Shown: positions 57,754-64,000 of the stretch, piece after piece
How positions within the stretch are numbered: position 1 is the first letter of the stretch
Layout: every line of letters begins with the position of its first letter
The notes under the pieces: model-generated
What the model was told of the DNA's origin: nothing
The model's database searches: none
The model's input: only the letters and a program-made list of their open reading frames with translations
Origin: an uncultured Lachnotalea sp.
GTDB taxonomy: Bacteria; Bacillota; Clostridia; Lachnospirales; Lachnospiraceae
Assembly (NCBI GenBank): GCA_948470255.1
Contig: CAOKOS010000003.1
Coordinates: 18,647-82,646 of the forward strand
DNA length: 64,000 nt
Direction of reading: 5' to 3'
Made by a program: the position numbers and the translations under genes

Positions 57754-58779
57754 ATGGAAAAGAAAAATATCGACTGGGGAAATCTTGGGTTTGCCTACAT
57801 GGAAACAGATAAAAGGTTTGTTTCCAATTATAAGGACGGCGCATGGGACGAGGGAGCCTTGATCTCTGATGCCAATGTAACCATGAGCGAGTGTGCCTGC
57901 GTCCTCCAGTATGCGCAGACCTGTTTTGAGGGGCTTAAGGCGTATACCACGGAAGACGGGCATATTGTAACGTTCCGTCCTGACCTCAACGCGGAGCGGA
58001 TGGAGAATTCTGCAAAGCGCCTGGAAATGCCCGTGTTCCCGAAAGACAGATTTATTGATGCGGTGGTTCAGGTGGTGGCGGCCAATGAGGCTTATGTGCC
58101 TCCTTTTGGTTCCGGTGCGACGCTGTACCTGCGTCCTTATATGTATGGAAAGAATGCGGTTATCGGTGTAAAACCTGCAGATGAGTTTGAATTCCGGGTG
58201 TTCTGTACACCGGTGGGTCCTTATTTTAAAGGCGGCGTGAAGCCTCTGACCATCTGTGTCAGCGATTTTGACCGCGCGGCGCCCTGCGGCACCGGCCATG
58301 TAAAAGGCGGCCTTAATTATGCCATGAGCCTCCATGCCATTGTATCTGCCCATGCGGCAGGGTTTGATGAAAATATGTACCTGGATCCAAAAACCAGGAC
58401 AAAGGTGGAGGAAACAGGAGGGGCCAACTTCCTGTTTGTCACCAGGGACAATAAAGTAGTGACTCCCAAGTCTGACAGTATCCTGCCTTCCATCACCCGC
58501 CGTTCCCTGGTATATGTGGCGAAGGAATACCTTGGCCTTGAGGTGGAGGAGAGGGAGATCTATCTGGAAGAAGTGAAAGACTTTGCCGAGTGCGGCCTTT
58601 GCGGTACAGCCGCAGTTATTTCCCCTGTGGGCAAGATCGTGGATCACGGAAAAGAAATCTGTCTGCCCAGCGGCATGACGGAGATGGGCCCGGTCACCAA
58701 GAAGCTTTACGATACGCTGACTGGTATTCAGATGGGACGGATCAAGGCGCCTGAAGGATGGATTAAAGTAATTAAATAA
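57754..58779 (+). CDS. ilvE: Branched-chain amino acid aminotransferase
   Basis: MEKKNIDWGNLGFAYMETDKRFVSNYKDGAWDEG; KGGLNYAMSLHA PLP lysine region; EVEEREIYLEEV; CGTAAVISPVG. Confidence 0.96.
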   Translation: MEKKNIDWGNLGFAYMETDKRFVSNYKDGAWDEGALISDANVTMSECACVLQYAQTCFEGLKAYTTEDGHIVTFRPDLNAERMENSAKRLEMPVFPKDRFIDAVVQVVAANEAYVPPFGSGATLYLRPYMYGKNAVIGVKPADEFEFRVFCTPVGPYFKGGVKPLTICVSDFDRAAPCGTGHVKGGLNYAMSLHAIVSAHAAGFDENMYLDPKTRTKVEETGGANFLFVTRDNKVVTPKSDSILPSITRRSLVYVAKEYLGLEVEEREIYLEEVKDFAECGLCGTAAVISPVGKIVDHGKEICLPSGMTEMGPVTKKLYDTLTGIQMGRIKAPEGWIKVIK

Positions 58780-58805
58780 AAAAGACCAGTGCAGACTGGC
58801 TGGCA

Positions 58806-58842
58806 TAAGAAGCCGGCGGGGTTCTCCCCGCCGGTTATCTTA
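58806..58842. terminator. Hairpin between convergent ilvE and R gene
   Basis: AAGCCGGCGGGG-TTCT-CCCCGCCGGTT. Confidence 0.7.
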
Positions 58843-60211
58843 TGCGGCAGCCTTTGATTTCGGATGCTTTTTGAGAAACAGTATCGTCGATGTACTGCTT
58901 CCAGGCAGGGGCTTCCAGAATATCTCTGCGGGATTCACACTTAACAATCAATTCTCTGAGTTTTTCAGGATTTGCCTTATTTGCCTCAAACATTGCCACA
59001 AAGTATTTCTGGAACTGTCCCAAGGTAAGCGGAACAATATCCAGCCGCTGCTTTATATCACCCTTTGCATACCAAATGCCGTGTCTGAAGGTTTCTGCTG
59101 TGTTGGTGTCGATACGGACAGCAATAAACATACCATATACAGGCTTATCATATTTCAGAACAGCATCGGAAACATGCCGTCTGACAGGCTCACCCTCCAT
59201 TGCCTCTTGACGGGAAGATGTGGACATAGTAACTTCAGTTAAAATTGTAAAGTCACGAAACTCACAATACAGATCGCCTTTTCCACCTCCCGCAGCCGAT
59301 ACGGGTAAAAAATCAGAATCCAATTTGAAACCACGGACTTCATAAGGTTTATTGACCATATGATCAATGGCCAATGCCGCACGCCACAGTGTCCACTCAA
59401 GATACGCAGGAGTCTCATCCTTGGGTACTTCAATGGCATTATCCTCGTCATAGACCAGCTTGCCGCCGCCTTTGACCAGAAGAGTCATATAATCCCGGAT
59501 TTCTTCCCAGTGGTTGTGCTGATCGTTGGCATACTGAATTTCATCCGTCTGAGCGAGGGTATTTTCGAGCCTTTGCCTTGCAATATTGATTTCCGCCGGG
59601 GTATTCAGAGGCAGATCAGAAATATCATACAGAATATGACGCTCTTTCATCTGCCTGATCAAATCATCCAATAGGGCTTTAGCGATTTTTACATTGTCGG
59701 TAGGCAGAGGCGCGCCTGTACAGAGCAGCTTATACTGCTCCATAATAGGCTCTGAACTTGCGGTGGCTTTTGCAAGCTTCTCTGCCAGAACATGCTTTGC
59801 TGGTACGATAATAAGGCCTCTGCCTTTGCGTTGAAATATACCGGAAATGCGAAGATACCGCATATTCATGTCACTGTAATCTAAAAAATTATCGGTTTTT
59901 TTATCATAGTTTTCGCCTCTTCTGGCAATCTCTTTCTTATCAAAGGGACGTTTAGCTGGGGCAATAGCTCTTCGCTGACGCAGATCAAGGATATTATCAA
60001 TCACCTCTTCCAAATTATAGCTGGGATTAGTGGGGTGTCCCCATAGAGCAAATTCAATTCTGCTCAGTTCAGAGGAGCCTGTACGTTTCTCAAGCTCCAG
60101 CATGATTGCCAGTAACCATCTCAAAGGAGAGAAATAACGCACACCATCCGACATAGGAAACTGTTCTACACTCATTGCCCGGAGGTACCGTCGCTTGACA
60201 AGAGCGCACAC
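58835..60211 (-). pseudogene. AlwI-family type IIS restriction endonuclease, C-terminal (catalytic) fragment
   Basis: RGFKLDSDFLPVSAAGGGKGDLYCEFRDFTILTEVTMSTSSRQEAMEGEPVRRHVSDA resembles the RE_AlwI catalytic region; first ~10 residues come from the inserted element. Confidence 0.8.
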
Positions 60212-60462
60212 GGTCGAAAAAGGGGGAAATTCAGCTCCTGCGGCGTTACTTTCACTCCGCGTACGTCCGGTACGCGTCGGTCAAGTGCCTTGCAGGGGCT
60301 GAATTTTATCCCTTTTCGACTTTTCAACCCTGACCACTGACATTTGCTTGATTTTTAAGGCAGACGATGGAGGTGTACTGGACGTACACCGACTAAGGAT
60401 AACGCAGAAAATCAAGCAAATATCGTGGCTCAGGGCGTGTATGTCCTTGTCAAGCGACGGTA
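60186..60462. mobile_element. ~276-bp MITE-like / structured insertion element in the endonuclease gene
   Basis: Perfect 17-bp TIRs TACCGTCGCTTGACAAG (60186-60202) / CTTGTCAAGCGACGGTA (60446-60462); two nested hairpin arms (60213-60320 and 60328-60435). Confidence 0.8.
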
Positions 60463-60823
60463 ATTCCTGTATTGCCGGGTATGTATCCGCTTTTAGAAAC
60501 GATCTGCCAAAAGGCGTAATGTTGTCCAATGTGCCGAGATCTTCCTGCCGTCCGTCCTTTTTCTGAATCTGCGGATAAATCAAGCCGTTTTTAGCAAACA
60601 TCAGCCGCCATTTACGGGCATGGCTTCCAGAACTGTCCTTGCCCTTTTCATTCTGAATTATGCCTTTTTCATCAAGCAAATTCATAAATCCAAGTTCATT
60701 TTCACGACCATGGAGATGTCCGACAAACGCAGAGTTAGCAAAGACAGAGAAGCCTTCTTGAATCCGATTGGGATTGCGCAGGCCAGTGTTGCCTACCAGC
60801 CATATTTTAATCTGTTCGTTCAT
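60463..60823 (-). pseudogene. AlwI-family type IIS restriction endonuclease, N-terminal fragment (frame runs into element to 60281)
   Basis: IKIWLVGNTGLRNPNRIQEGFSVFANSAFVGHLHGRENELGFMNLLDEKGI; RBS GGAGATGACAGT; directly after MTase. Confidence 0.75.
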
Positions 60824-60837
60824 ACTGTCATCTCCAA

Positions 60838-62733
60838 TCAATACCCAACAAAAAGGTATTCCTGTACGGAATTTCTATGTGTCTTTGCGTCGCTCTGATT
60901 TCCAAATGAATACTTGTAATCAACAGGGATGACTTCTACATGTTGCTTGTATTTTGCCATAATTGCCACCATTTCATCCTGGGTAGGCAGGCTGTTTGAG
61001 GAATAGGAAACAATTAGAATTTTATCCGCAAATTTCCTAAACAGACGATCAAACGCATCTGCTGCGCCTTTGCGAGTGGCAAATGGCGTAGGATACGATT
61101 TAAACTTTTTTGTTTGAGTGTGCTGCTGAATTTCAACGCCTTTCCAGTCACGGGCAAGGCCTTCCACAAAATGGTATCTACGGACATATTCATTGTCAGA
61201 TAGGGGGGAGTAGTACGGTGGGTCAATGTAAACCAAATCCGCTTGCTCCACTCTTAAATCCATAGCATCTCCCAGCCTGGAACGATTGATCTGTCCATTA
61301 TCAAATACAGCCTTATCGACCGCCTCAACGGCCTCCAGAAACTGCTGGACAAGAGTCTTTTGTAAATCTTTGCGACCATCATTGTACCGTTGCCCTGTGT
61401 AGGTAAATATACCACGGGGGCGTTTCTTTATACATGCACGGATCAACGCTGTCATTGCAATAGCGTGTTTGTATTGATCTTTGATTGCGGCAATATTGGT
61501 ACGTAGTGTATCAATCAAATCATTTTCTTCGTCAGTGTAGTAAAGGCCCTTGAAAGTTGATGCTACAAAATGATCTGACTCTTTATGTGTAACCAGCAGT
61601 TCTTCCGCTTCCCCTAACGGCAGGGTAACGGAATTGTTCTCCACCATTGCCTTAGCAAATGTGGCAGACATCGCCATATAATCGTTACTGACTACAGCTT
61701 TGCCGTGTGCTTTGAACATATAGCCGACGATACCGGAACCAGAGAAAAGATCAACAACAGTATTCACCTTAAACTGCGAGGCAACCGACCATATTTCGGA
61801 CAATAGCTTGCTCTTTGAACCCATAAAACGAGTGGGCGGATAGGCTGACACCTGTTCTGGCAGAGGCTGATGGAGCAGCTTAATTAAAGTGCGCTGCTTC
61901 GGAGGAATGGTGACGATGACATCCTCACCTTTGCGAGTACTGCCATTACAAGAAATATGCCGCTTTGTTTGGAGGACGTCAATATTGAATGGAGCGTATA
62001 ACTCATGCACCAGCGGATGATTGGAATTTGTTAAAATGACATGACATCCCCGTTCATGCAAAGCCATAATCATCTTCGCAAGCTCAACATGATCCTCTTC
62101 GTAAAACTGTTCTTTGGTATATCGCTTAAAATCAGCATATTCAGAGACAGGCAAATAGGGGGGATCAAGGAAAACAAAGTCTCCCGGCTGAGCGTGATGC
62201 TCCAAAACCAGCAGATAGTCACCGCATAGTATATCTGCTTTTTTTAATACTTCGGATGCTGCTTTCAGTCCAGCCTCATCGCAAATCTTGGGGTTTTTGT
62301 ATTTCCCATAGGGGACATTAAATTGCCCCTGTTTGTTGACACGATATAATCCATTAAAGCAAGTTTTGTTCAGAAATATCGTTCTTGCAGCAGCTTCCGC
62401 CTTGGGGAGTGCCGTCCATTCCTGACTACGGACAGCATAAAACATCCCGGAAGTATTTTCGTACTGTTTAAGGAATCGAATTACATTCTCCACATGACCG
62501 GCAACTTCCCGATACATATTAATCAGTTCAGGATTGCTGTCTGCAATAATTGCGCTTTCCGGCTGTAAAGCAAAGAACATTGCGCCGCCGCCAAAGAATG
62601 GCTCAATATATCGGCCATAGGAGCTGGGTACTTTAGACATGAGATCGCCTAACATCTGTGTTTTGCCGCCGGCCCATTTTAAAATAGGCTTGGCTTGAAT
62701 AGGCTCTGCTTTTCTAACTGCTTGATCGGCCAC
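60838..62733 (-). CDS. Fused two-domain D12-class (Dam-like) adenine-specific DNA methyltransferase
   Basis: Domain 1: ILKWAGGKTQML, FFGGGAMFFAL, DPPY; domain 2: RFMGSKSKLLSEIW, VDLFSGSGIVGYMF, YIDPPYYSPLSDNEY; M.FokI-like architecture. Confidence 0.93.
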   Translation of the reverse strand: MADQAVRKAEPIQAKPILKWAGGKTQMLGDLMSKVPSSYGRYIEPFFGGGAMFFALQPESAIIADSNPELINMYREVAGHVENVIRFLKQYENTSGMFYAVRSQEWTALPKAEAAARTIFLNKTCFNGLYRVNKQGQFNVPYGKYKNPKICDEAGLKAASEVLKKADILCGDYLLVLEHHAQPGDFVFLDPPYLPVSEYADFKRYTKEQFYEEDHVELAKMIMALHERGCHVILTNSNHPLVHELYAPFNIDVLQTKRHISCNGSTRKGEDVIVTIPPKQRTLIKLLHQPLPEQVSAYPPTRFMGSKSKLLSEIWSVASQFKVNTVVDLFSGSGIVGYMFKAHGKAVVSNDYMAMSATFAKAMVENNSVTLPLGEAEELLVTHKESDHFVASTFKGLYYTDEENDLIDTLRTNIAAIKDQYKHAIAMTALIRACIKKRPRGIFTYTGQRYNDGRKDLQKTLVQQFLEAVEAVDKAVFDNGQINRSRLGDAMDLRVEQADLVYIDPPYYSPLSDNEYVRRYHFVEGLARDWKGVEIQQHTQTKKFKSYPTPFATRKGAADAFDRLFRKFADKILIVSYSSNSLPTQDEMVAIMAKYKQHVEVIPVDYKYSFGNQSDAKTHRNSVQEYLFVGY

Positions 62734-62763
62734 TGTACTCCCCTCCCTTTAATTAATGGCGTC

Positions 62764-62905
62764 TCAGGTCAACGCCATGATATCGCCAATGTCACACTGT
62801 AAAGCTGTGCAGATTTTAACCGGCACATCCATTTTATCGTGGTCTCTTTATGTTTTCAAGATATATGGCGTAATTTTGCTAAAAAGCCACCTGCTAATTA
62901 AATTT
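62764..62905 (-). pseudogene. Degenerate XRE-family regulator remnant
   Basis: Minus-strand C-terminus MDVPVKICTALQCDIGDIMALT*, upstream AGGFLAKLRHIS then stop/frameshift. Confidence 0.6.
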
Positions 62906-63157
62906 CGGAAGCCTGGTCTTTTTTGGACAGAGGAGTGGCCGGTGCACTGCACCGGCCGAGTATGAAAAAGACAATCTATATAAATGGTAATTGTTGTTTG
63001 GCGAAGCTGACAACGGTTGCGCGCTGTATTTGTCATCAACTTCATTTGATGATCTCAGTATACAGGGTAATTGTGACAAGAGTTTGTATGATTTCTAAAA
63101 AAAACGTGAAGATTATTAGGGATTTCTTGTGATGCCTTTTTTGTAGAGGGGACGGAT

Positions 63158-63343
63158 CTAATTTCCTTTGGAGCTTAAAGGATTGTGCCCGTTTTCCCAG
63201 AAAGGGTTGTTGTCGGGGACAGGGCGGTCTGTGTCAGTATAATCGGAAAACTGGCGGATGGCCCAGTCCGGCTCTTCAAAATGGTCTCCCGGAATATTAT
63301 TTTTGGGTTTCCCGGTGAGGGAATCACTTTTTACTTTGTCCAT
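63158..63343 (-). CDS. Small hydrophilic protein, unknown
   Basis: 61 aa MDKVKSDSLTGKPKNNIPGDHFEEPDWAIRQFSDYTDTDRPVPDNNPFWENGHNPLSSKGN. Confidence 0.5.
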   Translation of the reverse strand: MDKVKSDSLTGKPKNNIPGDHFEEPDWAIRQFSDYTDTDRPVPDNNPFWENGHNPLSSKGN

Positions 63344-63615
63344 AAGTCAGTACCTCGCTTTTTGAGAGGAAGAGAGGGCCGGAGATGAAGACAACGACGT
63401 GAAAAGGCCCGTTCTTTCTGTTTTATAGGTTTCCGGGATTTAGTATGTGGAAAAAAATCAGGGATTATGCACACCGCGAATAAAAGGTATAACTAATAGA
63501 TATGGAAATAGAGGGGGAATATAACAAAAAAAGGGGAACAGCGATTGAAATTCCGAAAATGGTGTGATATTATGGGGATAATCCGTTGGAAAACGGAAGT
63601 GGAAGGAGGACACTT

Positions 63616-64000
63616 ATGAAAGGAGCAGTATTCTCACTTTTAGTGGAAAATACACCTGGCACCTTAAGCAGAATTTCAGGGCTTTTCAGCCGCAGGGGCT
63701 ATAATATCGACAGCCTTACCGTGGGGGAAACGGAGAATCCCGCATATTCCAGAATGACGGTGGTTGCCAGAGGGGACAACGAAATTTTGGAGCAGATCCG
63801 CAGGCAGTTGGACAAGCTGGTGGATGTCATTGAGATTAAAGAACTGAAATCTCATACCACGTCCGTATGCAGGGAATTGGTGCTTCTTAAAGTGGAAACA
63901 GCGCCGGAAGAAAGGGATCAGCTTCTTTCCATTGTAAATATTTTTCGGGCGAAGGTCATTGATGTGGCGGAGGATTCCCTGATCATTGAGCTGACTGGAA
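63616..64000 (+). CDS. ilvN: Acetolactate synthase small subunit (3' end outside window)
   Basis: MKGAVFSLLVENTPGTLSRISGLFSRRGYNIDSLTVGETENPAYSRMTVV; ACT domain; RBS AAGGAGGACACTT. Confidence 0.95.
   Translation, partial: MKGAVFSLLVENTPGTLSRISGLFSRRGYNIDSLTVGETENPAYSRMTVVARGDNEILEQIRRQLDKLVDVIEIKELKSHTTSVCRELVLLKVETAPEERDQLLSIVNIFRAKVIDVAEDSLIIELTG

Noticed and set aside
57433-58806. 457-aa minus-strand ORF opposite ilvE and the ABC ATPase
   Set aside because: Shadow ORF opposite two clear genes; Cys/His/Phe/Arg-rich and not protein-like.
60186-60462. Retron, IS200/IS605 end or group II intron
   Set aside because: No RT, no transposase and no domain V-like motif. Long symmetric TIRs fit a MITE-like element better, although the class is unresolved.
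60186-60462. Phase-variable invertible segment (inversion between the TIRs)
   Set aside because: Inverting the interior would not restore the endonuclease frame, and no active recombinase gene is adjacent. Insertion or excision explains the data better.
1-64000. CRISPR array
   Set aside because: No series of regularly spaced identical direct repeats seen; the repeats found are dispersed or inverted.

Overview
This is a Clostridia/Lachnospiraceae-type chromosomal window, inferred from sporulation genes and gene style. It is mostly core genome: valS, folC, the spoIIAA-spoIIAB-sigF-spoVA region, argH, dapA/dapB, purB/purA/purL, mecA, a P-type ATPase, perR/rubrerythrin, a two-component system, degV, ilvE and ilvN. 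Regulatory RNAs visible in the sequence are a lysine riboswitch before dapA, a probable Trp (UGG specifier) T-box before a trpXYZ-like ABC importer, and tRNA-Val(GAC). Accessory or unusual material includes: (1) a type IIS AlwI-like restriction-modification locus with a fused double Dam-class methyltransferase, whose endonuclease gene is split by a ~276-bp element with perfect 17-bp terminal inverted repeats and two related hairpin arms; (2) a large DUF4062/TIR-like plus helical-repeat protein lying between spoVAC and spoVAD; (3) a compact type I toxin-antitoxin-like module next to a serine-recombinase remnant; (4) a dispersed short repeat family sitting directly after T-runs or terminators, including the terminators of both the lysine riboswitch and the T-box; (5) a structured, unassigned leader upstream of purB; (6) a Ser/Thr kinase coupled to a giant Ig-like-repeat membrane protein. 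No CRISPR array, rRNA or intact transposase was seen. All family assignments come from reading the translated sequences; no database search was run.
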